Of a DNA stretch of 64,000 nt, positions 1 to 6,987 are shown one piece after another. Under the pieces are notes generated by a model. The model had not been told where the DNA came from and searched no databases. It saw only the letters and a list, made by a program, of their open reading frames with translations. Source of the DNA: Marinobacter denitrificans (GTDB taxonomy: Bacteria > Pseudomonadota > Gammaproteobacteria > Pseudomonadales > Oleiphilaceae); assembly GCF_008795955.1 (NCBI RefSeq), contig NZ_VMHN01000005.1, positions 1 to 64,000 of the forward strand. Direction: 5' to 3'. The position numbers and the translations under genes are program-made. The stretch's first letter is position 1; every line of letters starts with the position of its first letter.

Positions 1-133
1 TGTGAGTGCCTGACAGCCCCACGAGACTAGCGAAGCAGGCGTTCTCGCTCATGGGTTTAAGTTGGCCGCTGGCGCGGCCAAAAAAATGACTATTGCCTAT
101 TGATCCCGAGAAGGCTCATATGTGTTAACAGGT
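1..133. other. Left-edge segment beyond the last visible cassette gene
   Basis: This stretch lies downstream of the minus-strand cassette gene that ends at 134. It lacks the GGGCGTCCGG box shared by the six attC sites to its right, so I do not call it an attC of that family. A perfect 8-bp hairpin (TTGGCCGC, loop TGGC) lies at 62-81 and is followed by an A-run. A GTTAACA at 124-130 is only weakly like a recombination core. The array may continue left of the window or end here. Confidence 0.4.
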
Positions 134-649
134 CTATGATTCAGCGACATATTTTCGGTGCCACGAATGAATTTCACTGCCAGTACGTAAGGTAGCAAAA
201 TACGGTAACGACACGATGAAATATAGTGAACGCTCAAGAAGGCTATCGAATACAAAAATTGATGAAAGCAGCAGGTAGCCGATGCCTAATAATGCCCCCG
301 CGAGCAAGGAGCTGACCCAAATATTTGAAACTACTAAACACGGGTACTTTGAGGCCGCTACCGCTACAAGAGGGTCATCGATATCGCGCAACACATTAAA
401 AGCTCGACTTGTTGAAAACCAAGCAGTGACCCCAGAGCCGATGTATAGAACAAGAAGTACAACCTGGAGAGACTCTAGAGAGCTGAACTCGACGTTTAAA
501 AACGGCACGCCCGGAAGAGCCCTGCCTTCATCCATATGTCCCAAGTAATGCACTATTCCCGCAACAAGAAGCCCCAGAAAAATTGAACGCTGGGTAAGCT
601 TCAGAGACTCACGAAAATTCTCGACCTGGATGCTCTGAACGTGACTCAA
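134..649 (-). CDS. Cassette-borne integral membrane protein, function unknown
   Basis: This 171-residue protein has about four hydrophobic segments, near residues 22-40, 58-76, 104-134 and 140-155, and no family I recognise. The start is TTG (complement of 647-649), preceded about six bases upstream by a GGGAGGGAG ribosome-binding site and lying only about 20 bases from the attC core at 668. Such a short leader is typical of integron cassettes. It is the leftmost cassette gene visible, and no clear attC follows its stop codon. Expression would depend on a promoter from the right side of the array or an internal one. It is probably real, given the RBS and the array context. Confidence 0.7.
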   Translation of the reverse strand: MSHVQSIQVENFRESLKLTQRSIFLGLLVAGIVHYLGHMDEGRALPGVPFLNVEFSSLESLQVVLLVLYIGSGVTAWFSTSRAFNVLRDIDDPLVAVAASKYPCLVVSNIWVSSLLAGALLGIGYLLLSSIFVFDSLLERSLYFIVSLPYFATLRTGSEIHSWHRKYVAES

Positions 650-667
650 TGCTCCCTCCCTGGGAAC

Positions 668-765
668 TGCTAACGCCTTGGTTTAGCGGCGCACATGTAG
701 CGCAGCGAAATGGGCGTCCGGTGGAGGGCCAAAGGCCCGGAACGTACTACAACAAATTGTTAAAA
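668..765 (-). repeat. attC site of the 94-residue-protein cassette, copy 1
   Basis: The 98-bp site runs from a TGCTAAC core-like heptamer (668-674) to GTTAAAA (759-765). Inside are the AGCGGCG box near one end and the GGGCGTCCGG box common to all six sites in this array. In cassette orientation (minus strand) it follows the stop codon of the gene at 774-1058. From base 671 on it is identical to the site at 2347-2444. Confidence 0.85.
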
Positions 766-1073
766 TGTCTCGATCAAGACAGCTTGAAGTACACCAGCGC
801 CCCAACTGGAATCACAACGAAAAAGTACAGGGTGAGGCGAACCCAATCCCGAGCCATAGTCCAGATGAACGCGGGCAAAAGTACGTAAACGCCCACACCA
901 AGAAAGAAAAACCACAGAACTATGGCCACGTCTGCGACCCTTGCAGCCAAATAATTGCCTGTGGCTGCATAGGAAAACATCACGATCGCGACAACCGCGG
1001 TGAATATGTAAAAACCTCTCGCCCAAAGGCGGAAAACTCTATCTTTTATATCGCTCATCTATACTTTTAACGC
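671..1073 (-). mobile_element. Duplicated gene cassette, copy 1 (403 bp)
   Basis: This segment repeats at 2350-2752, an offset of 1679 bp, with no difference that I can see across the gene and its attC. Both copies begin and end at the TAACGC of attC cores, with unrelated sequence on either side. That is exactly the unit expected from integrase-mediated capture or duplication of one cassette, rather than from tandem slippage. Three cassettes lie between the two copies. Confidence 0.9.
774..1058 (-). CDS. Cassette-borne small membrane protein, copy 1
   Basis: A 94-residue protein with three hydrophobic segments, about residues 15-35, 40-62 and 74-92, joined by short basic loops. I recognise no family. 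The start is ATG, and the stop lies just beyond the attC end at 765. The same protein is encoded at 2453-2737, so the cell carries two identical copies. The leader between the ATG and the neighbouring attC core at 1065-1071 is only about seven bases. Translation may therefore rely on weak or leaderless initiation, or on read-through from the upstream cassette. Confidence 0.75.
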   Translation of the reverse strand: MSDIKDRVFRLWARGFYIFTAVVAIVMFSYAATGNYLAARVADVAIVLWFFFLGVGVYVLLPAFIWTMARDWVRLTLYFFVVIPVGALVYFKLS

Positions 1074-1165
1074 GAAGCTTAGCGGCGCCCTTGTAATGGA
1101 GGCGAAGCCGCAATGAAAAGGGCGTCCGGCGGCCATCGGCCGCGTACTACAGCGCCTTGTTAAAC
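1065..1165 (-). repeat. attC site of the 108-residue membrane-protein cassette
   Basis: The 101-bp site runs from TTTTAAC (1065-1071) to GTTAAAC (1159-1165), with AGCGGCG and GGGCGTCCGG boxes inside. The stop codon of the gene at 1160-1486 lies within the GTTAAAC end, a compact arrangement common in cassettes. Confidence 0.85.
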
Positions 1166-1486
1166 GGTTCCCCTAGAGCTCAAGAGCCGGCCACTTACCG
1201 CTGAAAGCATGATGATTAGAGCCGACCAAATTACCAAGAACGTATGGGGATGGAAAACCAGAACACCGACCAAGACAACCGTTGCGATGAGTACGTTCAG
1301 ACCAAGAAGTACCAACTGATATTTCGTTTTTTGGGAACGAATTGAGACCACCAGTAGCCCTCCGCAGAAAAACATAGCGATGCCAAAAATGACAGCAGGA
1401 ATATTCCCCACTGCAGCTACGATGACAGGTACAGACACGCCGACCATAAGTCCACCGCAGAGAGCTATTGGAATTTTTGGACTCAC
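1160..1486 (-). CDS. Cassette-borne membrane protein, function unknown
   Basis: A 108-residue, almost wholly hydrophobic protein with about four membrane segments (residues 7-28, 30-48, 58-78, 82-100) and a short basic C-terminus. No family is recognised. The start is GTG at 1484-1486 with an AAGGA ribosome-binding site about eight bases upstream. The ATG a few bases earlier is out of frame. The stop codon overlaps its attC site. Like its neighbours it looks like a cassette product of unknown use rather than a resistance gene. Confidence 0.7.
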   Translation of the reverse strand: MSPKIPIALCGGLMVGVSVPVIVAAVGNIPAVIFGIAMFFCGGLLVVSIRSQKTKYQLVLLGLNVLIATVVLVGVLVFHPHTFLVIWSALIIMLSAVSGRLLSSRGTV

Positions 1487-1506
1487 GACATTTCCTTAGG
1501 CAATAC

Positions 1507-1606
1507 GTTTAACGCTGAATGTTAAGCGGCGCCTGCGAAGCGCAGCGTAGTAGGCGTCCGGCGGACGGCCGCCAGGCCGGTAGCGAACTTGAACGATTGG
1601 TTATAC
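1507..1606 (-). repeat. attC site of the 90-residue-protein cassette
   Basis: The 100-bp site runs from GTTTAAC (1507-1513), a perfect RYYYAAC core, to GTTATAC (1600-1606). The inner boxes AGCGGCG and GGCGTCCGGCGG are present. The gene at 1613-1885 ends seven bases beyond it. Confidence 0.87.
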
Positions 1607-1612
1607 ACAAGG

Positions 1613-1885
1613 CTACCAGCCCCACCAACGCTCGACCCTGACAATACCGCGCCAGATACCCCCGAGAATAGATGGAAACAGTTGCGGGAGTAGCAACGCC
1701 AACACAGCAAAAATGATGATACAGGCGACAAGGTAGGTACTGCTGAGAAACCCACCCCAGTACGCGAGTTCTTTGTTAACCCCGAGCCAGATAAACGCTG
1801 CGGTCGGGACAGAGAAAAACAGAGATGCGAAGAGGCTGATCAACCTTGATTCAATTGGCCCACCTTGGCCGCGATTCCTTGCCAT
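1613..1885 (-). CDS. Cassette-borne small membrane protein, function unknown
   Basis: A 90-residue protein with a basic N-terminus, two long hydrophobic stretches (about residues 15-34 and 46-72) and a C-terminal tail rich in tryptophan and arginine. No family is recognised. The start is ATG at 1883-1885, about 21 bases from the upstream attC core, and an AAGGAGT ribosome-binding site is visible in the leader. It is followed by a well-formed attC, so it reads as one complete cassette. Confidence 0.72.
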   Translation of the reverse strand: MARNRGQGGPIESRLISLFASLFFSVPTAAFIWLGVNKELAYWGGFLSSTYLVACIIIFAVLALLLPQLFPSILGGIWRGIVRVERWWGW

Positions 1886-1905
1886 TTTCTGTGACTACTC
1901 CTTGT

Positions 1906-2007
1906 GTATAACGCCGAAGCACAGCGGCGACCTTGGAGTGGCGACGAAGGAGCCACGTAAAGGGCGTCCGGCGGCCACCGGCCGCGAACTGCTGCGCCTT
2001 GTTATGC
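1906..2007 (-). repeat. attC site of the 113-residue-protein cassette
   Basis: The 102-bp site runs from GTATAAC (1906-1912) to GTTATGC (2001-2007). It carries the AGCGGCG and GGGCGTCCGGCGG boxes. The stop codon of the gene at 2002-2343 overlaps its end. Confidence 0.87.
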
Positions 2008-2343
2008 ACGCTGAGCCACCTTGCGCGAAGCCACGATGAAAATGATTAGCGGCAGCCATACCAAAATAGCCAGAATTGCCGCTTTGAAGCTATAGGGTGC
2101 AAACATTAGCCCGTAGACCGCCCACGCTGGAAGGTTGAGCCAGGCCGACACAATGTCAGATGCCCAAAACCCCTGACAGTGAAAACCAATCACCATTGCA
2201 TCGGTAAGATAGCAACCAACAGATTCAGCGGTCAGCGCACCACGCCCGATGAATAATGCGACGAGGATATCTGCTAACACTGCCAAACCGATCAATGTCA
2301 GCGCTCCGCCTGATAATTTTTTAGCGATTGACCAGTTCATCAT
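2002..2343 (-). CDS. Cassette-borne membrane protein, function unknown
   Basis: A 113-residue protein with three or four hydrophobic segments (about residues 10-33, 50-68 and 85-106) and a basic C-terminus. No family is recognised. Two adjacent ATG codons mark the start, only a few bases from the core of the next attC (2347-2353), so the leader is too short for a normal ribosome-binding site. Translation may be leaderless or coupled to an upstream cassette. The stop codon overlaps the attC site of this cassette. Confidence 0.68.
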   Translation of the reverse strand: MMNWSIAKKLSGGALTLIGLAVLADILVALFIGRGALTAESVGCYLTDAMVIGFHCQGFWASDIVSAWLNLPAWAVYGLMFAPYSFKAAILAILVWLPLIIFIVASRKVAQRA

Positions 2344-2346
2344 CCT

Positions 2347-2444
2347 GCATAACGCCTTGGTTTAGCGGCGCACATGTAGCGCAGCGAAATGGGCGTCCGG
2401 TGGAGGGCCAAAGGCCCGGAACGTACTACAACAAATTGTTAAAA
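2347..2444 (-). repeat. attC site of the 94-residue-protein cassette, copy 2
   Basis: The site runs from GCATAAC (2347-2353) to GTTAAAA (2438-2444). It matches the site at 668-765 base for base from 2350 onward. The difference just outside the core (GCA against TGC) is what would be expected if the core junction came from different neighbours. Confidence 0.87.
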
Positions 2445-2752
2445 TGTCTCGATCAAGACAGCTTGAAGTACACCAGCGCCCCAACTGGAATCACAACGAA
2501 AAAGTACAGGGTGAGGCGAACCCAATCCCGAGCCATAGTCCAGATGAACGCGGGCAAAAGTACGTAAACGCCCACACCAAGAAAGAAAAACCACAGAACT
2601 ATGGCCACGTCTGCGACCCTTGCAGCCAAATAATTGCCTGTGGCTGCATAGGAAAACATCACGATCGCGACAACCGCGGTGAATATGTAAAAACCTCTCG
2701 CCCAAAGGCGGAAAACTCTATCTTTTATATCGCTCATCTATACTTTTAACGC
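2350..2752 (-). mobile_element. Duplicated gene cassette, copy 2 (403 bp)
   Basis: Identical to 671-1073 as far as I can read. It contains one complete gene plus its attC and ends exactly at attC core boundaries. It sits second from the right in the array, whereas copy 1 sits second from the left. Confidence 0.9.
2453..2737 (-). CDS. Cassette-borne small membrane protein, copy 2
   Basis: This 94-residue, three-segment membrane protein is identical to the product of 774-1058. The start is ATG, seven bases from the next attC core at 2744-2750. Perfect identity, including silent positions, suggests a recent duplication within the array. It also makes the pair a likely site for homologous recombination that would delete the three cassettes between them. 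Function is not recognisable from sequence. Confidence 0.75.
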   Translation of the reverse strand: MSDIKDRVFRLWARGFYIFTAVVAIVMFSYAATGNYLAARVADVAIVLWFFFLGVGVYVLLPAFIWTMARDWVRLTLYFFVVIPVGALVYFKLS

Positions 2753-2848
2753 CAATGTTAAGCGGCGACCTTTTTGGAGCGCAGTGGAGAAAAGGGCGTC
2801 CGGTGGACGGCCGTCAGGCCGGGAACGAACTTGAACGACTGGTTACAA
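2744..2848 (-). repeat. attC site of the monooxygenase-like cassette
   Basis: The 105-bp site runs from TTTTAAC (2744-2750) to GTTACAA (2842-2848). It carries AGCGGCG and GGGCGTCCGGTGG boxes. It serves the rightmost cassette, whose gene stops at 2864. Confidence 0.85.
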
Positions 2849-2863
2849 AGCAAGTGCACCCGT

Positions 2864-3190
2864 TTACCCCCGCTGCTCTGACGAAATCTGATGTTCGATG
2901 ACCTCATAGTGCTGCACAGAAAGGTCAGGCTCAAGCTCGTAAACCTCATCTTCCGGGTACAACCGAGCCTGTGAAATATCGTTGCCAGCAAACGCCTTGA
3001 TAGACTCCAGGTTGTCCCAGTACGTGATGAGGGTAAGCTCTATTTTGGCGACCAGTGAACGACGGAAAATTTGAGCACCGAGAAAGCCAGGTGTTGCAGA
3101 CGAATCCTTGATGCCGGTTTCGTAGAGGTAGCTTGTGAACCCTTCACTATGTGCTTCAGGCACTCGGCATTTCCATTCCCTGGCGATCAT
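2864..3190 (-). CDS. Antibiotic biosynthesis monooxygenase (ABM)-like protein
   Basis: A 108-residue protein with the compact ferredoxin-like layout of the ABM family. It has an N-terminal strand ending in conserved glycine and tyrosine residues, a PGFLGAQIFRR segment near residues 36-46, and an aromatic YWDNLESIKAFAG segment near 58-70. A YPEDEVYELE stretch and a C-terminal HYEV strand follow. Such proteins are small dimeric oxygenases or quinol/heme-related enzymes, and the exact substrate cannot be told. The ATG at 3188-3190 has a GGGAGA ribosome-binding site upstream. It is the rightmost cassette and the only one with a recognisable soluble fold. No antibiotic role should be inferred from the family name. 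Confidence 0.8.
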   Translation of the reverse strand: MIAREWKCRVPEAHSEGFTSYLYETGIKDSSATPGFLGAQIFRRSLVAKIELTLITYWDNLESIKAFAGNDISQARLYPEDEVYELEPDLSVQHYEVIEHQISSEQRG

Positions 3191-3225
3191 TACTGCTCAA
3201 TCTCCCTTGATTTGTAACAGCGTAT

Positions 3226-3245
3226 TATACGAACGCGTTCGTATA
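3226..3245. promoter_or_regulatory. Perfect 20-bp palindrome upstream of the first cassette gene
   Basis: The sequence is fully self-complementary and lies about 35 bases upstream of the ABM-like gene start. It contains CGAACGCGTTCG flanked by TATA on both sides. It could be the operator of a dimeric repressor overlapping the cassette promoter. No matching regulator gene is in view, so this is inference. Confidence 0.4.
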
Positions 3246-3540
3246 TCCCCCATTCGTATAATTCCAATTTCAGCCGCCCAGACGACCTCCAAAAATGTTT
3301 TTAAAACAACAGCTAACCAAGATTCGCCATAGCTACCGCCGAAGTTATACGCCCTGCTTGGTCTGCGCTTCTCCCTCTAAGGAGGGCGTATAATTCCAAA
3401 GCATTAAAATTCAGCTTTAACAGTATCAGATACTTATAAAGGTTTCCCGCCCCTTCCTTGGAGTTTTGCGAACCGGTTCGTATAACTCCGGACCGCTACA
3501 GCCCTTGCATGCTCCCGGCTTCTCTGGGAGCGCACATAAA

Positions 3541-3572
3541 GCACAAACCCCAGCACATAGCTGGGGCTTGAA
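3541..3572 (-). terminator. Rho-independent terminator after the acyl-CoA synthetase gene
   Basis: A CCCCAGC/GCTGGGG hairpin (3548-3554 and 3560-3566, loop ACATA) lies 30 bases beyond the stop codon of the gene at 3597-5285. On the minus strand it is followed by a T-rich tail, TTTGTGCTTT. It would end transcription of the liu operon before the cassette array. Confidence 0.65.
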
Positions 3573-3596
3573 GCAGGAACGGAATGGAGGAGAGGC

Positions 3597-5285
3597 CTAC
3601 TTCTTCAACCCCATCTCCTCAATAGAAATCTCCCGCATTTTGAACTTCTGGATCTTCCCGGTGACCGTCATGGGGAATTCATCCACGAACTTGTAGTTCC
3701 TGGGGATCTTGAAGTGGGCGATCTTGCCTTTGCAGAATTCCCGCAGTTCGTCGCCGGTGACCTGGTCGGCATCCGGGGCCAGTTTTACCCAGGCGATGAG
3801 CTCTTCGCCGTACTTGTCGTCGGGGATGCCGGTTACCTGCACTTCCTCGATGGCGGGGTGGGTGTAGAGGAATTCCTCGATTTCTTTCGGGTAGATGTTC
3901 TCGCCGCCGCGGATGACCATGTCTTTGATGCGACCGACGATCTGGATGTAGCCTTCTTCGTCCATGGTGGCCAGGTCGCCGGTGTGCATCCAGCCGGCTT
4001 CGTCGATGGCCTCATTGGTTTTTTCTTCGTTGTTCCAGTATCTCAGCATCACACTATAGCCGCGGGTGCAGAGCTCGCCGGTTTCGCCCCGGGGCAGGAT
4101 GTTGCCGGTGCCGGGGTCGACGATCTTGGTTTCCAGGTGCGGCTGGGTGCGGCCCACGGTGGTTACCTGCTTCTCGAACGGGTCGAGGGAGCTGGTCTGG
4201 GTGGACACCGGGCTGGTTTCGGTCATGCCGTAGGCGATCTGAACTTCTTTCATGTTCATCTTGCCGTTGACCTTTTTCATCACTTCCGCCGGGCAGATGG
4301 AGCCGGCCATGATGCCGGTGCGCAGGCTGGAGAGGTCGTAGCTTTCAAACTCCGGCTCGGCCAGTTCGGCGATGAACATGGTGGGCACGCCGTAAAGGGC
4401 GGTGGCCTTTTCCTGGTGCACCGCCTGCAGTACGGATTTGGGCTCGAAGCCTTCACCCGGGTAGATCATGGTGGAGCCGTGGGTGATGCAGCCCAGGTTG
4501 CCCATTACCATGCCGAAGCAGTGGTACAGGGGAACGGGGATGACCAGGCGGTCTTTCTCGGTCAGGCGCTGGCTCTCGCCCACAAAGTATCCGTTGTTGA
4601 GGATGTTGTGGTGGGTGAGGGTGGCGCCTTTGGGGTTGCCGGTGGTGCCGGAGGTAAACTGGATGTTGATGGGGTCATCAAACTGCAGCACGCTCTGGCG
4701 CTTGTCCAGTTGCTGCTGGGTGACGTCGTCGGCCTTGCCGAGGAAGTAGCTCCAGGTCCACATGCCTTCGTGGCTGCGCTTGTCGAGGTTGATCACGCCT
4801 TCGAGCTTTTCAAGGCGCCGGGACTTGAGCTTGCCGGGTTGGCTGGCGTGCAGTTCCGGCGCCAGTTCGTAGATCATCTTGCGGTAGTCGGAGGTTTTGA
4901 AGCTGTCCGCCGAGACCAGAAAGCGTATGCCAGCCAGGTTGAGGGCGTATTCCAGTTCGTGCACGCCGTAGGCCGGGTTGATGTTTACAAGGATGGCGCC
5001 AACCTTGGCGGTGGCGAACTGGGTGACGGTCCACTCGTAGCGGTTGGGGGACCAGATGCCCACCCGGTCGCCGCGTTCAACGCCGATGGCCATGAAGGCC
5101 CGGGCCGCTTCGTTGACCTTTTCCAGGAATTCCTTGTAGGTCCAGCGGATGTCCTGGTGTAGGGAGACCAGTGCTTCGGTGTCTGGATACTTCTCGGCGG
5201 TGCGGTCGAGCATTTCGCCGATGGTCATGCCCAGCAGTGGGCTTTCTGAGGTGCCACTGGTATAGCTTGGGAGAGTCATGCTCAT
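3597..5285 (-). CDS. AMP-forming acyl-CoA synthetase (ACSF2-like)
   Basis: A 562-residue member of the adenylate-forming family. It should activate a carboxylic acid with ATP and CoA, giving acyl-CoA, AMP and pyrophosphate. The ATP-binding loop [11 protein letters not shown] is at about residues 210-220, YGMTETSP at 352-359, the TGD motif at 435-437, the hinge [14 protein letters not shown] at about 451-464, and the catalytic lysine in TGKIQK near 544. All key motifs are intact and the length is normal. It closes the liu operon, 69 bases after an AhpD-like gene. It may activate isovalerate, acetoacetate or medium-chain acids feeding the same pathway; the substrate is not fixed by sequence. 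Confidence 0.9.
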   Translation of the reverse strand: MSMTLPSYTSGTSESPLLGMTIGEMLDRTAEKYPDTEALVSLHQDIRWTYKEFLEKVNEAARAFMAIGVERGDRVGIWSPNRYEWTVTQFATAKVGAILVNINPAYGVHELEYALNLAGIRFLVSADSFKTSDYRKMIYELAPELHASQPGKLKSRRLEKLEGVINLDKRSHEGMWTWSYFLGKADDVTQQQLDKRQSVLQFDDPINIQFTSGTTGNPKGATLTHHNILNNGYFVGESQRLTEKDRLVIPVPLYHCFGMVMGNLGCITHGSTMIYPGEGFEPKSVLQAVHQEKATALYGVPTMFIAELAEPEFESYDLSSLRTGIMAGSICPAEVMKKVNGKMNMKEVQIAYGMTETSPVSTQTSSLDPFEKQVTTVGRTQPHLETKIVDPGTGNILPRGETGELCTRGYSVMLRYWNNEEKTNEAIDEAGWMHTGDLATMDEEGYIQIVGRIKDMVIRGGENIYPKEIEEFLYTHPAIEEVQVTGIPDDKYGEELIAWVKLAPDADQVTGDELREFCKGKIAHFKIPRNYKFVDEFPMTVTGKIQKFKMREISIEEMGLKK

Positions 5286-5354
5286 TATCTCTACCTCCGT
5301 TGTTCTTGTATTTGGAAACGTTGTTGTATTCGAGGGCGAGCAGGGTCGAACCTG

Positions 5355-5933
5355 CTAGCGACTCTGGCTGTGATATTCCGGGTTTGGTTGCATATCGCTG
5401 GCGATGGCCACGCGATTGGACATGTTGTAGAAGCCGATCAGGTTGCTCAGGTCCCAGATGCCGCGGTCACTGAGGCCGGCATCCCGCAGGGCCTGGATGT
5501 GTTCTTCGGTGACGGTGGCCGGGGAGCGGGTGAGGTGCGATGCAAAGTCCAGCATCGCCCGCTGGCGCTTGTCGAGATTGGCGGTGCGGTAGTTCATCAC
5601 CATGTGCTCGCCCAGTTGAGGGTCACCACTTAATACGCGAACGGCGGCGCCGTGGGCTACCAGGCAGTAGAAGCATTTGTTCTCGGAGGACACCACCACG
5701 GCGACCATTTCCCGCTCGAGTTTGCTGAGTTCGCCTTCGCCCATCATCAGTTCGTTGTAGAGGCGGGTGAAGCCTTCGAGTTGTTTGAGGTTCTGGCTGT
5801 AGGCGGTGAGCACATTGGGGATCATGCCGAGTTTTTCCTGGCAGATCTGGAAGTACTTCTGGGTGTCTTCTGGCATGTCTTTGATCTCCGGGATTGGGAG
5901 ATCCAGGGCTACTACATTCTTGGTCTGGGTCAT
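5355..5933 (-). CDS. Peroxidase-related AhpD-like protein (carboxymuconolactone decarboxylase fold)
   Basis: A 192-residue all-helical protein of the AhpD/CMD superfamily. The redox motif is clear: Glu84, Cys87, Cys90 and His94 in the stretch ENKCFYCLVAH, matching the ExxCxxCxxxH proton-relay and disulfide centre of alkylhydroperoxidase AhpD. It probably reduces a peroxide or disulfide in the cytoplasm. The start is ATG with a GGAGCG ribosome-binding site. It sits between HMG-CoA lyase and the acyl-CoA synthetase. Its role within leucine catabolism is unknown; protection of thioester enzymes against peroxide is one guess. Confidence 0.85.
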   Translation of the reverse strand: MTQTKNVVALDLPIPEIKDMPEDTQKYFQICQEKLGMIPNVLTAYSQNLKQLEGFTRLYNELMMGEGELSKLEREMVAVVVSSENKCFYCLVAHGAAVRVLSGDPQLGEHMVMNYRTANLDKRQRAMLDFASHLTRSPATVTEEHIQALRDAGLSDRGIWDLSNLIGFYNMSNRVAIASDMQPNPEYHSQSR

Positions 5934-5968
5934 TGAAAAACGCTCCTAGCCTGTTAATTGAGTGCTTT

Positions 5969-6072
5969 GGGGAGCGGGCCCGGTTGCCCGGGACACGCCG
6001 TTAATACGTCCATGTAGGCTCGTAAAAAACATCCCTGTTTTTTACGGTCCCGGGCAACCGGGCCCGCTCCCC
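5969..6072 (-). repeat. Long inverted-repeat element 1 with two CANGGA hairpins
   Basis: Perfect 26-bp GC-rich arms (5969-5994 and 6047-6072) enclose a 52-base core. Read on the minus strand, the sense of the operon, the core folds a 10-bp hairpin (GTAAAAAACA arm, loop GGGA) and then a second hairpin with loop ACATGGACGT. The two GGA triplets start 23 bases apart. The core is the same as that of element 4 over at least 50 bases although the arms are unrelated. The element begins right after the HMG-CoA lyase stop codon. Confidence 0.85.
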
Positions 6073-6078
6073 ATTTGA

Positions 6079-6987
6079 TCATTTGCAGTTACCGCCCAGG
6101 GCTTGGCCTACTTTTGAGCCGTTTTGGCGATTCAGCTGTGCGCTTATCCATTCGCCGGTTGCCACTAATTTGTCCAGATCGACGCCTGTTTTTATGCCCA
6201 GACCGTTAAGCAGGTATAGCACGTCTTCTGTTGCCACGTTGCCGGAGGCGCCCTTGGCGTAGGGGCAGCCGCCGAGGCCGGCTACGGAGGCGTCGATAAC
6301 CGAAATGCCTTCTTCCAGTACGGCGTAGAGGTTTGCCAGCGCCTGGCCGTAGGTGTCGTGGAAGTGGGCGGCCAGTTTTTCGATGGGTACCTCGGCGGCG
6401 ACGGCTTCGAGCATGCGTTTTGCCTTCAACGGAGTGCCAACGCCGATGGTGTCGCCCAGGGAGATTTCGTAGCAGCCGAGTTCGGCCAGGGCTTTGGCAA
6501 CCTTGGCGACCTGTTCGGGGGCGATGTCGCCTTCGTAGGGGCAGCCGAGGACGGTGGAGACGTAGCCGCGGACCGGTATGTGGTGCTGTTTGGCGGCTTC
6601 CATCACCGGCAGGAAGCGTTCGAGGCTTTCGGCGATGGAGCAGTTGATGTTTTTCTGGCTGAAGGATTCGGACGCAGCGCCGAAGACAGCCACTTCGTCC
6701 ACCCCGGCCGCGAGGGCGTTTTCGAAGCCCTTGAGGTTGGGGGTGAGTACGGAGTAGCGCACGCCGGGTTTGCGTTTGATGCCGGCCATGACGTCGGTGG
6801 CGTCGCCCATCTGCGGGACCCATTTCGGGGACACGAAGCTGGCGGATTCGATGTGGTTGAGGCCGCAGTCGGCCAGCCGTTCGATGAGCTCGGTTTTGAT
6901 GGCGGTGTCGATCACCGGGCCGGGCTCGTTCTGCAGGCCGTCCCGGGGGCTCATTTCAACCAGTCGTACTTTTTGGGGAAAGGCCAT
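6079..6987 (-). CDS. liuE: Hydroxymethylglutaryl-CoA lyase
   Basis: This enzyme cleaves 3-hydroxy-3-methylglutaryl-CoA to acetyl-CoA and acetoacetate, the last step of leucine catabolism. The 302-residue TIM-barrel protein shows the DRE-TIM signature SPRDGLQNE near residues 13-21 (Arg15, Asp16). The metal-binding histidines are in HFHD (His208, His210) and the active-site cysteine is in GLGGCPYA (Cys241). All catalytic residues of the family are present. Its ATG overlaps the stop codon of liuD by one base (TAATG), so translation is coupled. Repeat element 1 follows its stop codon within seven bases. Confidence 0.96.
   Translation of the reverse strand: MAFPQKVRLVEMSPRDGLQNEPGPVIDTAIKTELIERLADCGLNHIESASFVSPKWVPQMGDATDVMAGIKRKPGVRYSVLTPNLKGFENALAAGVDEVAVFGAASESFSQKNINCSIAESLERFLPVMEAAKQHHIPVRGYVSTVLGCPYEGDIAPEQVAKVAKALAELGCYEISLGDTIGVGTPLKAKRMLEAVAAEVPIEKLAAHFHDTYGQALANLYAVLEEGISVIDASVAGLGGCPYAKGASGNVATEDVLYLLNGLGIKTGVDLDKLVATGEWISAQLNRQNGSKVGQALGGNCK

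Larger units (their letters stand above)
134..3190 (-). mobile_element. Integron-type gene cassette array without integrase in view (CALIN-like)
   Basis: Seven short minus-strand genes are separated by six attC-like sites of about 98-105 bp. Each gene stops within or just beyond the R''-like GTTRRRY end of its own attC, the normal one-gene-one-attC cassette layout. The transcription sense runs right to left, so an integrase or attI would be expected to the right. Instead a gene-free stretch is followed directly by a chromosomal acyl-CoA synthetase gene. The array could be a distal part of a larger integron or a free-standing cluster of attC sites. Products are mostly tiny hydrophobic proteins of unknown role. 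Confidence 0.85.
3191..3596. other. Gene-free stretch with palindromes and repeated CGTATAA motifs beside the cassette array
   Basis: No convincing gene lies here. A perfect 20-bp palindrome, TATACGAACG plus its mirror, spans 3226-3245, and a related 12-bp palindrome, CGAACCGGTTCG, spans 3469-3480. The 13-mer CGTATAATTCCAA occurs at 3255-3267 and 3387-3399, with a variant CGTATAACTCCGG at 3479-3491. An 11-bp inverted repeat (TTATACGCCCT) pairs 3345-3355 with 3383-3393. These could be decayed attC/attI sites or operators. A TATAAT-like box on the minus strand at the edge of the first palindrome could help transcribe the first cassette. Confidence 0.55.

Noticed and set aside
765..2749. Plus-strand frames antisense to the duplicated cassette
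   Set aside because: They are duplicated only because the cassette is, and they run across the attC site; the minus-strand gene fits the cassette direction.
3191..3596. Integron integrase gene beside the cassette array
   Set aside because: No frame of suitable length or tyrosine-recombinase motif is present.
3714..5162. 482-codon plus-strand open frame antisense to the acyl-CoA synthetase
   Set aside because: It mirrors codon bias of the minus-strand gene, has no ribosome-binding site and its translation is low-complexity (Val/Gly/Ala/His-rich), while the opposite frame has all family motifs.
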